Of a stretch of DNA of 64,000 nt, positions 15,948 to 25,655 are shown in pieces. Positions within the stretch are counted from its first letter, which is position 1; each line of letters begins with the position of its first letter. The stretch is taken from contig ML986578.1 of NCBI GenBank assembly GCA_010094045.1, forward strand, positions 620,001 to 684,000, in the 5' to 3' direction. A program made the translations under genes and the position numbers. This DNA comes from Lojkania enalia (Eukaryota; Ascomycota; Dothideomycetes; Pleosporales). A model generated the notes under the pieces. It did no database searches, was not told where the DNA came from, and saw only the letters and a list, made by a program, of their open reading frames with translations.

Positions 15948-16072
15948 TGTTACGGCTAAGCTATTCACAGTTAGCCCCTTGGCAGGTCCAGGGATATATA
16001 TGTAGCATGTCTCGCATTTCTAGTCAATAGACGCAGTTTTCCAATCCTCATCAGAGCCAGCCAGCTCTGACA
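15948..16072 (+). repeat. 3' LTR of copia element
   Basis: 125 bp, starts TGTTACGG and ends TCTGACA, two substitutions from the 5' LTR and no indels. Followed by the TAATA target duplication at 16073-16077. Its end lies about 240 bases upstream of the next gene start, so it could contribute to that promoter (inference). Confidence 0.95.
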
Positions 16073-16077
16073 TAATA
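16073..16077. repeat. Target site duplication, right (TAATA)
   Basis: Matches the five bases directly before the 5' LTR, showing that the two LTRs bound a single insertion. Confidence 0.85.
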
Positions 16078-16309
16078 GCCAGGCCGCTAGATATCCGCAG
16101 TAGAATACTCGTCAGTGAAAACCACCCATTCCCGGCACTGTGAGATTTGCATTCACACCGAGACTTTCAAAGCAGAGCAAGCTTTTTTAAATTACTTGGT
16201 TACTTTACTGGCCTAGTTGCCACCACGAATCTTAGGCCTGGCAGACTTCACCTGTCACAGAGCACTACCTAGCAAAACTGCTCCGAGAGTTGTCGCTACT
16301 TACCAGAAA

Positions 16310-17077
16310 ATGAGTACACCACCAACACCCACCCTTCCTATCGCTACAGCTCCGATCGTAGCTTCTCTCAAGCCTCAAATATGGCCAGATAAGACGAATC
16401 CAGTCCTCATTGCTATTACTACTACCATCTTAGTCGCGTTAGCAGTCATTGTCATTGTTCACTGTATGCACGAGAAGCTCGCATTTGAGGATATTGTAGG
16501 TTCGTTAGAACAAGAAAACGAATTTAAGGATAGTTACAATAGCCGCAACCCGTCTCATACGCGCCCTCAGGCTGTTAGTCCTAAGCAGCTAATCGCCGGC
16601 CCAGCGTATGTACCTTCTACTAGATCGGAGTCTCCAGCTTCCTCGAAAGCAGTTCGACTTACAAATTCCGGGTTGAGCAGCCACGCCACTGTAACATATC
16701 AAAGTACTCTACCCGAGAAGAAGCTGAATCGCATGGATAAGCCTGAGCAGACACTCCACGAGGCATATCACTTTTCTGGATCTACTGAAATTAATCGCGA
16801 TTCTTCTTACACCTTACAAGGCTTCCTCCAGTCACCCGAAATCGCCCATAGACCTATCAGGGATTCATGGGCCGAGTCAATTGATGATACTGCTTCCAGG
16901 ATCTCTTCCGGGATTTCAGGCATGTATGGTGTAGATGGTGGTTTCGAAGCTATGTCGAATGCGGGATATGGGCATTTCGGGTCGAGCAGCGAGCGTTATG
17001 TGGATCTATTCGGTAGATATCCGCCTTCACATTACAACGATGGTACCGTGTATACTTTTATCAGTGAGATGTCGTGA
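16310..17077 (+). CDS. Single-pass membrane protein of unknown function
   Basis: Intronless frame of 255 aa. The start is the first ATG in frame (16310, context GAAAATGAG); the frame is open further upstream but without an ATG. A T/P-rich extracellular-looking N-terminus of about 30 residues is followed by one hydrophobic segment (VLIAITTTILVALAVIVIV, about residues 33-52). A Ser-rich hydrophilic C-terminal tail of about 200 residues follows, with low-complexity patches and a terminal GTVYTFISEMS. The layout suggests a type I or III membrane protein with a cytoplasmic tail. No family is recognised. It lies 237 bp downstream of the 3' LTR. Confidence 0.65.
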   Translation: MSTPPTPTLPIATAPIVASLKPQIWPDKTNPVLIAITTTILVALAVIVIVHCMHEKLAFEDIVGSLEQENEFKDSYNSRNPSHTRPQAVSPKQLIAGPAYVPSTRSESPASSKAVRLTNSGLSSHATVTYQSTLPEKKLNRMDKPEQTLHEAYHFSGSTEINRDSSYTLQGFLQSPEIAHRPIRDSWAESIDDTASRISSGISGMYGVDGGFEAMSNAGYGHFGSSSERYVDLFGRYPPSHYNDGTVYTFISEMS

Positions 17078-17814
17078 TACGAGGATATTCGCCAGGCAGA
17101 ATGAGGCATTGTCAGAATAGGCATTATTTATTCGTTATGTATTAGAAATAATTCATGAGGGCTTGCACAAATCGAATACAATGATATTCCGCTGTGACAT
17201 TGAGATATCAATCTCACGTTGCGCCTTTTATCGATAGATTAGCGGAGCTTTGTTATGCAATCAGACCGACTATAGATTAGCATTAGAGGGGGAACAAAGC
17301 TTAATTTCGACTCCCTATAGCCTATACCAATATACGCCTAGGAAGAATGAGCCAGGACGAACGAGGCCCGCGAATGTAAGAGAATCCAACAGCGTAGTGC
17401 TCATGTCCGGCCACTATTCCCAGTAGCATTTGCTTGTTTGTCGTTCTTATCTTAAGAATTTGACGTCTCACGAAATTCCAGAGTAGGCGCACATGTCTCG
17501 GGTGACATCAGTTTCCCACAAAAAAACGTCACGCACCGCAACCTCTCATAGAGCATCCAGAACTGTAAATCTTGGAACCCCTGTTCCTGTGGCCAATATG
17601 CTTGTACGCCGGGATTCTCATCTTGATATAAAAAAAAAGTGTAGAAAAAGCTCGATGAGTTGGACATTTTGCTCATAATCGAATTCGCGCCTCATGGGTC
17701 CCAAATCCAAAGCCTTTAAAAATCACTTCCCGCATCAACTCCCTCAAATCCTGTGCTCCTTCCCCCACCAAGACTCAACGAACCCGAGACCCAAATCAAA
17801 AAAAAGATGGCGCA
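17078..17814. other. Intergenic; nothing recognised
   Basis: Spacer between the membrane protein and the weak hypothetical at 17815. Small open frames lack ATG starts or any recognisable content. Confidence 0.4.
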
Positions 17815-18297
17815 ATGATGCCACCTAGACCACCTCGACGACCGCAGTCCCAACACTCGAAATCCAAAGTCCAGCGTCCGTCCTTCGGAACGCACTATCG
17901 CGTCTCTTCGAGAAAGACGCCGTGCGCTCAGGAACGTCAAATTCATCTCCAGTCTGCACATGCGCAGTTTGCGATTCAGGATTTTGTGCCCTTGTCCCAA
18001 CCCACGAGAAAGTGTCCAGACTATAGTTGGGGCCAAGCGGATCTGAGGACCAGGGAGAGACAGGATCTTACCTGTACAGATGAGCAGTTGCTGGCGAGGT
18101 TGAACACGATTGGCAAGGAGGAGGAGGATTCAATTATGGAGAAGAGAAGGACGAGAGAGGAATTGAGTAGAATAGGGGCGAAGAGGAACAGGGAAGAAGA
18201 TTGCAACAGGAAGATTGGGAAAACAAAAGGGACACCTAAAAGTGAGATGAGGGGTTGGAGTTGGAAGGGGATGAAGCAGGCGGTTAGGCTACATTGA
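17815..18297 (+). CDS. Hypothetical basic protein (weak)
   Basis: Open frame of 160 aa beginning ATGATG after a CT-rich, A-rich leader. An overlapping ATG at 17807 opens a three-codon frame that ends at 17818, so translation of the longer frame would be disfavoured. N-terminus rich in P, R and S; middle has CTDEQLLARLNTIGKEEED; the C-terminal third is strongly charged (EKRRTREELSRIGAKRNREE) and could form a helix. No family recognised. It may be a real nuclear protein or a chance frame. Confidence 0.35.
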   Translation: MMPPRPPRRPQSQHSKSKVQRPSFGTHYRVSSRKTPCAQERQIHLQSAHAQFAIQDFVPLSQPTRKCPDYSWGQADLRTRERQDLTCTDEQLLARLNTIGKEEEDSIMEKRRTREELSRIGAKRNREEDCNRKIGKTKGTPKSEMRGWSWKGMKQAVRLH

Positions 18298-20510
18298 TCG
18301 GATTTTCAACACTTGGGATGTGGCGTTGAAAAGGCCTGCACGAGCGTCCCCACTATGGAATTTAATTGGATTTTGGGTTTTTAGTACATTGTGAAGCTAT
18401 TTGCTTTTCCCTAATGTGCCTACTTTCCTCCATTATGACTGCTTGGAAGCATTTATAGATAAGCGCCACTAACAACTCGCGACCTCGATTACACTGGCTT
18501 TAGAGATCTCATGTCATTTACTTGCATGGGTTAGGTGTGTTTTGACGCTGGGGATTCTCTCACTTGCTTGGTCCGATTTAGCTTCCTGATCCTAAGAACT
18601 ATGGTATGGTAGGAACTAATACCGAGCTTTTCCTTGGGTGATTCTCTAAAAGCGACGACGGTACTTCACCAAACCAATCTGTAGTTCTCGCAAGGTTAAG
18701 TATGGGTCAGGCGACGATTCCTTATACAAGTATAGGAAAATACGATAAGCAAATTTGGCAACCGCAATCTGGTACCAGAGTGGATTTTTACCACTCACCT
18801 TGAATTATATGGGACGGAGGACTGCCTAATCACTAGAAGAGCTTGGTTGAACTTTTCACTTCTCAATATACCTTTCGGTACCCTTGTCATTGCTACGTCT
18901 TAGCTTGTATAGTGAGATTTATCCTGCCGCATTCAAGTACTGTAGTATTAGTACACCAATCGGTCCATCGCCCTCACCCAGTCAACAATGCCCTTGGAAT
19001 CCGGACCATCCCCAGCTAAAGAGGAGCGAGATACATCAATATCATGGCTAGTCGCTAGACTAGAGACTCAGGCGGTCGTGCGCGATAGGCGCTCTGTTAT
19101 CGCCCAAAAGAGACATAGACCAGCGTCACTGGAACCCAGCGCCGCAGCCAAGCTCATTGTGTCATTTGCCACTCGACATACGAACGACTAGTGACCACAT
19201 TCATAGATCACACTGTGCAAATGGGAGTCTAGGTAACCTAGGAGAATTATAACAAGCTGTAGGAATGGGCAAGGACTGAACAAGAAAAAGATGAGTTAAA
19301 AAGAAGGAACAGACCGAGGCTACTCCGGAAGCACAACACAATTGCTTAAACAGAACCCCTTAGGTTCTAAAATGGCTAAAAGAAGCGGAAGGATTGGGAA
19401 AAGTTATGCCGGAGAAGGCCTGAGAGGCATCTATGAAAAAGTTGGAACGGACTCAATCGATGATTAACCGTTCTGTCGAAGGCTCCTGGACATTATGGAT
19501 ACGCCCCCCGAGCAAGGAAGGAAACTCCAAAGCAGTATCCTGAATGCCAACATTTAGTATTAAGCTGCATATGATCCCAACAAAAAGGGCGCTCCTCGGG
19601 AACAATAGGGAGAGGTCAGGAATACAAGAAGGTGCGGTCAGTGTGGGTTCGCCTTGGCAAGCCAAGCACTCAATATTTGGGCGTGCTTAGGTGTCTTGAG
19701 GGAACAAATATAGGGTGTTTGTTAGACAATATGTCCACCGCAATTTAGTTTAAGGCTGAACTGATAAGACTAGACAATATATATAGGAAGAACTTCTTGG
19801 AACGAATGCAGCGCAAATTTGCCAGCGCCCCAGATTGAGATAGAGAAAGGGGCAGAGCTTTATCTAGGCGTGATGGCAGGTGAAGTTCGGCAGCTACGTG
19901 GATCGTCATATTCTTTGGGGGTGGAAGCGATTGGGTCGAGCCTAATGTCGATTGTCCCTCAAACATAGATTCTCTATGTGTAGTGGACGAAGATGAGCGC
20001 TCCGAAGACTCCTAATCCGCAAGAGTCGAAGAGATGGTGAAAATATTCCACCTGATAAAGGAAATGGATGGGAGTGCGGTATGTTGCTAAGCAAATATCC
20101 GAAGATAGGGAGTTCAAGCCTATAGATAGAGGGCACCACTAGACGGGATCTATGCAGTTAGGGTGTAGACTATCTAATAATACGATGCCACATTAACTGC
20201 ACACTCCTTTTTGAAGAGTCCAATACCTCTTCACACAAGTCTCATCTCGGCGTCTTCCAACATAGACCCTTCAATATTTACTAGTTTTGGAGCCGCATGG
20301 CCTAATTGTAATTTGGTCCTGGAGGGGAATCGAGTGCGTGACGATTGGACCGTACTTGACATGATTTCCACCTCGTTTAACCAACGACCAAGTTTGGGTC
20401 GACCACCCAACATGCGAATCGGCAGATATTTATGACCGTTCTTTTTCCTCCCCATACCATTCCTCTCGATTCAACATACGCCACTCGTATTTAAATCTAC
20501 ATAAGATCTA

Positions 20511-20546
<36 letters not shown>

Positions 20547-20561
20547 CAAATCAATTTCATA
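18298..20561. other. Gene-poor spacer upstream of MFS gene
   Basis: A 67-codon ATG frame (18988-19191) has a fair start context but no recognisable content. From 19188 to about 19490 the plus frame reads charged segments such as EWARTEQEKDELKRRNRPR, broken by TAG, TAA and TGA at spots where Q or R codons would fit. This could be a mutated old gene but the stop density is close to random. The right end is the promoter of the MFS gene at 20562. Confidence 0.4.
20513..20542 (+). repeat. (AC)15 microsatellite in the 5' leader
   Basis: Fifteen uninterrupted AC units end 19 bases before the ATG of the MFS gene at 20562. It almost certainly lies in the transcribed leader. Length variation could affect expression (inference). 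Confidence 0.9.
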
Positions 20562-22546
20562 ATGTCCAAGTCTTATGAGACCAGTAGCTCCTCCACGACT
20601 GCTATCAAGGAAAGCCTTGATCGGACAGTTCCTGATAAGCCACCGATTGTGAATGGCAAGCGCGTTCTTCATCCAGAGGATGTCTGGGAGAAGACGGGAT
20701 ATGCATTCTCCACTAGAAAAAAATGGTGGATCCTCACCGTCGTCGCATTGTGCCAAACTAGTATGATTTGATCTTATCTCCATCTCTTCTCTATAACTGC
20801 ACGAGTACGAGTGCTGACTAGCTATATCTGATTAGGTATGAATTATAATGCCGCCGTCTACTCTAACGCCGTCCCGCACCTCAACGAGGAGTTTGGCATT
20901 TCAAACGCCAGACATGGAATGATTGCCTTCCTGGTCACATATGCATTTGGATGCGAGCTTTGGGCCCGTAAGTACACTATTTCTCTTATTGTCTTCTTTA
21001 ACCCCATTGGCAGGGAACTTTTCTGTCTGCATGGGTGGTACGCCACGGAACAGGGCGCCGAAACGATTCTTGTTTATTAATCTCAATATAATTGTTCATT
21101 TCACTCTTCTCTGGAACTAAGCTAACTTCAATACTTTTTTTTTTTTTAGCTTGGTCCGAAGAGGTTGGACGTTGGCCCGTTATGCAACTTTCTCTTGGTT
21201 TCGTCAATATTTGGCAAATAATGGCTGCGACCGCTCCTGGATGGGATTATGTCCTTGCTGCTCGTGTACTTGGCGGACTGTCTAGTGCTGGCGGCTCGGT
21301 CATGCTCGGAATGGTGGCGGACATGTTTGATCCTTCTGAGCAACAATTTGCTGTTGCCTGGGTCTCACTCTGGTCTTGTAAGTGTCTCATCCACCCTTCA
21401 AACTCATAATGCTAACGTACGCTCAGGCCTAGGAAGTGTCCTAGGAGGCATTTGCGGCGGGCCTATCGAGAAATATCTCCCATGGAGATGGAACTTCTGG
21501 ATTCAGCTCATCTTCGGCGGAATCGTGCAAGTGATTCACTTCTGGGCCGTCCCTGAAACTCGTTCTACTGTTATGCTTGATCACGAGGCTCGGAAGCTTC
21601 GTAAGGCAGGCGAAGAAATCTACGGTCCGAATGAGGTCAAGCCATTTGCGGAAAGATTCTCATGGAAGGAGATTGCGAAGACCATGTCTCGCCCTTATTG
21701 GAGTAGGTAATGCCCTATCCTATCCCATGTTATATACTGACTTGTGTCAATTTAGTGTTCCTGTGCGAGCCTATTGTCTTATTCCTCTCGTTGCTCAGCG
21801 GTTTCAGCGATGCACTCATCTTCAGCTTCCTCGAATCCTACGCTTACGTCTTCAGCCAATGGCATTTCGATGCGACTGGGTTTGGCTTCGCCATGATTCC
21901 GCTGCTCTCCGGATATATCTTGGCATATATTTCCTTCTTCCCTGTTATTTGTCGGGATAATAACAAGCGCTGTCAAAATGTTGAACTTGCACCAGAGAGG
22001 CGTTTATGGTGGCTGCTTTGGATCGTAACGCTTCTCCCAATCGGCCTCCTCGGTTTCGCATTTGTATGCTCCGGGCCGCCGCTACCTTGGGTCGCTCCGC
22101 TCCTCTTCTCTACTTCGATTGGAGCCGCTAACTACGCGATTTACTTTGCGACAATCGACTACATGGTTGCTTCCTATGGCGAGTTCTCCGCATCTGCTAC
22201 AGGCGGAAACGGCTTTGCCAGAGACTTCCTTGCTGGCATGTGCGCTCTCTACATACGTCAGTATAATCTGTATTTTTTTTTTTTTTTTGGAGTTTTTGCT
22301 TACAATTTCTTAGGTCCACTATATCAGAAGTTACATCCGAAGAACAGCACGCTATTGTTGTTCGGGATATCTATCGTTGTTTGTATTCCAGTTTATGTCT
22401 TCTACTGGTACGGTCCTCAGATTAGGGAGCGCAGCAGGTTTGCGCAGGCGTTAGCTCAAGAGAAAGAGAAGAAGGTTCAAGCTAAGTCAGTAGACTGCGC
22501 AAGGTGCGGGGAGCAGATACAACAATGGCAGACCGAGGATATATAG
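20562..22546 (+). CDS. MFS transporter, DHA1 family
   Basis: Second DHA1-type facilitator in the window, 522 aa. Six exons: 20562-20760, 20836-20967, 21150-21377, 21427-21702, 21756-22256, 22314-22546. It has a short N-terminus, the HPEDVWEKTGYAFSTRKKWW entry to TM1, and APWSEEVGRWPV, an acidic variant of the DHA1 loop 2-3 motif. ARVLGGLSSAGGSV matches the TM4 region, and PWRWNFWIQLIFGG and FWAVPETRSTVML follow. The C-terminal tail is charged, with a CARCGEQ pair of cysteines. Intron 2 is long (182 bases) and ends in a T11 tract; intron 5 contains a run of 16 T. Substrate unknown; fungal relatives are annotated as polyamine or drug transporters. Much shorter N-terminus than the MFS gene at 548, so not a recent duplicate. 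Confidence 0.9.
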
Positions 22547-23681
22547 AGAGAACGGTAATCGACACTATTTTAGTGTATTAATAGTTGGATCTTTTAGAAT
22601 TAAACTCCAGCGAGAGCGATAGGCATAGTTCTTTTTAGATACCCCCTTTCTCTGTCTTTGTTCGTTTTTATATTATAGACAAATGGTTAGTCTCCACAAT
22701 CACTTTATCTCAGGGATTTAGAAGGAGATCGCTTAGAGACACAACGGCATAATAAATGCAGATTAAGCATATAGAATTTGTAAAATAAGACATGGGAGAA
22801 TCGAGAGACAATACAGATTGAACCTTGCAAAACCATACGTTCGTGTCCAGCAGGCAATGTGCTTAGTCATCGATGACTCTGCTCTGCATCGAGTATGACC
22901 AGGACTTTATAATATATCAAGAGCGTTCATCAGCTCAATTGCTTCCTCAAAAGTTAGCTCTATGATCTTGTCATAGTCAATACAATATTTATTGTCTCGC
23001 AAAATCCGTGGGTAGAAACGTACCACTCTTTAACTTCTCAAGTAGGTCTAAATGTCATGACAAAAAGATCATGAGCAGTGTGGCCTTTGATGAGCTATGT
23101 GGAAAATGATAGGAACTTGTTCTTCTGGATCTTCTGAAACTGTGTGGATGGTAACATCATTGGGATGTGGGCAAACTTCGAACCTCTGGCAAATTATACG
23201 GGCCATGTAAAGTCTTCTACGAAGCCTTGCTTCCAAGATGTAAAGGAACAAATATATCAACCATGAGACAATATTACATCAATCATATATACCTGGCATC
23301 ACGCTTATATTTTACATCAGAAGAAGACGGATTGGTTCCTGGCATACTACAGATGAGAGGTTACCACAGACCGGTACCGTTCAGAATAATGCGCGAGGGA
23401 TCTAAGGGCTAGTAACTCACCCTGTAGATGGTTAGCAAATGACTGACTATAGATCGCTAGATTATATCTCAACCCGTGCTGTCTGAGCAGCCAGAAACAG
23501 GCTAAGTTTTGAGGATTGCGTCTAAATCATCCACGATTGGATAGTGGAATACAAAACGGGGCATAATGCCTGTTCCGACAGTTTGTCGCATTCATACTTG
23601 CCTACTAGACTAATTAATCTCGGTACAGATTCATTAGAGATACGACCCTGACTGGTATATATGAAATCGTTTATTAGCTAT
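22547..23681. other. Gene-poor region between MFS gene and repeat
   Basis: 3' flank of the MFS gene followed by sequence with no supported gene. On the complement near 23,640-23,540 one frame reads PRLISLVGKYECDKLSEQAL before a stop, which looks protein-like and could be a relic, but no family is assigned. Confidence 0.4.
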
Positions 23682-23908
23682 TGTGATAGGGATTTGGCGA
23701 GTCTACTGAGTACGATTTCCTACTACCGTACGGGAGCAAGTTATCCGGTTGCAGGTTGTATCAGATACCGTTGCATGATATCAAACCACGCTGGATATCA
23801 GCTGATATACCCTTCCTTATATACATAAATATGGCCTGCTGGCCATCCTCAATCAAGCAGTTCAGCTCCTCATCTCCCTCCCTGAGACAAGATTCGCCTC
23901 TCACCACA
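23682..23908 (+). repeat. 227 bp dispersed repeat, copy 1
   Basis: Starts TGTGATAGGG and ends CTCACCACA. It matches 44114-44340 in inverted orientation with only about two substitutions seen by eye over the whole length (TGCATGAT versus TGCACGAT, and ATACCCTTCC versus ATACCGTTCC). Similarity stops sharply at both ends. In copy 2 the same piece lies inside the 3' part of an amidase relic, so copy 1 is probably a transposed or duplicated fragment of it. Confidence 0.92.
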
Positions 23909-23930
23909 ATCTCACTTTTGCCAGGCAGGC

Positions 23931-23959
23931 TTTTTTTTTTTTTTTAAAAAAAAAAAAAA
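23931..23959. repeat. T15A14 homopolymer palindrome
   Basis: Fifteen T followed directly by fourteen A, 22 bases after the end of the dispersed repeat. Self-complementary, so it could extrude a hairpin. May mark the repair junction or tail of the repeat insertion (inference). Confidence 0.85.
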
Positions 23960-24207
23960 GATAACAGCTATTGCACGTAGACATCGCTGACGGAAATTAT
24001 TTTCATTATCAATATATTTTATTGGTGATAGTTTTTGAGTTTTTGTTTTCTCATTTAATTACTCTCCACTGTCGCGCCTAACATCAAACCCTAATTATGA
24101 AGCAAACGCCATATTACGAAAAAGGTGTTTTGCCACTCCAGTAACATACCCACTGATCCTCTGTCCTTCAGGTATTAGCTATATCCGGGTCCTCACTGTT
24201 ATTCATG

Positions 24208-24603
24208 TTAACCTACGCACCGCGTTCTACCACTCTCGTCCACGGCGAGCGCGGTATCCACCCAACCACTCCCTTCAAGAAATTCCCAGCGCCTAGGTCT
24301 ATGCTTCTCATGCGATCTCCTAAACTCCCCCCTCTTGCGATTCGGGATCTCGGCAATATTATCACTGAAGCTGATGCGCTTCCGATGTGCACCACACCCT
24401 GGTAGCCTGCCGAATCTATCATCTGTATCTATCTTGTCTAGATACGGCGTCGCCATCCTCGCAAGCTTCAAGGCCTTAAACGCATACTTAATGTCGGTTC
24501 TACTCCTAGTCAGTAATTGCAGGCCGTCGTTCGTAGCCCCCAAATATTTCTCGGCTAGGTTATCGAGCCAGACTGTATACTTGACAAGTCTGAGCTTCTC
24601 CAA
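24208..24603 (-). pseudogene. Possible gene fragment, unknown family
   Basis: Open frame of 131 codons without an ATG at its start. It reads plausible globular protein such as VWLDNLAEKYLGATNDG and DIKYAFKALKLARMATPYLD, then drifts into R-rich sequence. The same frame continues downstream past TAA and TGA stops that would be Q or R codons before C-to-T change. It may be an exon or a decayed remnant. No function can be assigned. Confidence 0.3.
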
Positions 24604-25655
24604 TATACAGGCGTGGCGGATTTTTGATAGCGGGGATCAGCTGCATAGTAATTGTACGTCGGTCTACCTTTGGCGCTCCATAGATCAGTAACACGCTGCA
24701 ATGCAAAGAGGCATCGTGTGACGCCGTACAAAGTACAAGACGGCTAGGTCCTAGGGCGAGACCAGATGAACTATGTGAGGGCGGTATTGAGACGCTTTCG
24801 GTACCAGTGTTCTCGGTATAATCGCATGAGAGACATTGTGTTTTCGGCAGAGCTGAGATCTGCTATGGTGCTTTGTGGATTGGTATCGCCCTTGTTTTCC
24901 CCCATAGATGATGGCATTCCAAGATGCTGTTTACACTGATTTTTAGAGAACGATACCGGACCTTTGGATTACCTCTATTTGTTGGCTATGGGACACTCTC
25001 GAGGCAGTAAAAGTGTCTTAGAAGTTGAAGGCGTCAAACCAACATTGTGGGTGCTTTCGCAGAGCGCGAGAAGCCAAACGGTAGGCAACAAAGGATATTA
25101 TGCTACACAATGTTAGGGAATAGAGTCTCTCGCTGTGTTACAGATTTGTGACTTCCTGAAAATTGCTGAAAATAAAAGCGATTGACGAAGGTTTCCGTGT
25201 GAAAGAGCAGGTTCATAGATTTAAAGTACAGATGGGATGATCAAAGTTACGCAAAAATCATGCTACCGTATAAAAATGGTAGTTTAATGCAATATCTCCA
25301 TGCTGTTTACGTGATTCAGGCACCTCTGTTTAGTGTGAGGTAATCAGTATTTGCTACTTATGACTTTACTAAGGAATCATGAATGAAAGTGCAGCGTTAG
25401 TCACAGATGAACAAAATCAGGGTGGGCACGCTGGACGACTAAACGTATAGAAACCAATACATGTATACTATTTGTCTTCAGCAAAAGATACTCTACCATC
25501 TAGTTAAATGCAAGCGATGAAGGGGAATTTCTAAATTTAGAAGCCGTCTACCTGTAGTCGAGTTGCCCACCGCCATATTCTTCCGGTCCGCCTCCACGAG
25601 ACCCTGCATCAAATCCAGGCTAAGGTTTCGCAAAACGCACGCTACTGTGCTCCCC

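Larger units (their letters stand above)
10823..16072 (+). mobile_element. Ty1/copia LTR retrotransposon with RIP-mutated core
   Basis: A 5250 bp element with 125 bp LTRs, starting TG and ending CA, flanked by the TAATA duplication. Between roughly 11,065 and 15,530 the sequence is saturated with TpA and almost lacks CpA and TpG; for example bases 12901-12960 hold 14 TpA and no CpA or TpG. No open frame above 60 codons survives in any frame. This is the RIP signature. Copia order is still readable in plus orientation: reverse transcriptase remnants near 14,650 and 14,883, then RNase H up to 15,912. RNase H last in pol, directly before the 3' LTR, and the short LTRs place it in copia rather than gypsy. 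It is dead for protein. It lies between the channel gene and a small membrane protein gene and interrupts neither. Confidence 0.95.
23909..25655. other. Gene-poor region with decayed frames
   Basis: Begins with the T15A14 tract, then AT-rich DNA. The only long frame is 24208-24603 on the complement, listed separately. The right end is the 3' flank of the aminotransferase. No other gene or RNA gene is seen. Confidence 0.4.

Noticed and set aside
16217..16309. N-terminal extension of the single-pass membrane protein
   Set aside because: The extension begins at TTG; the first ATG is 16310 and gives a sensible topology.
19188..19490. RIP-decayed gene upstream of the second MFS gene
   Set aside because: The text is suggestive but stops are as dense as in random DNA, and no family is recognised.
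23540..23640. Amidase sequence flanking repeat copy 1 (a GIMP-like match)
   Set aside because: The match is in the opposite orientation to the repeat and the neighbouring residues do not fit amidase.
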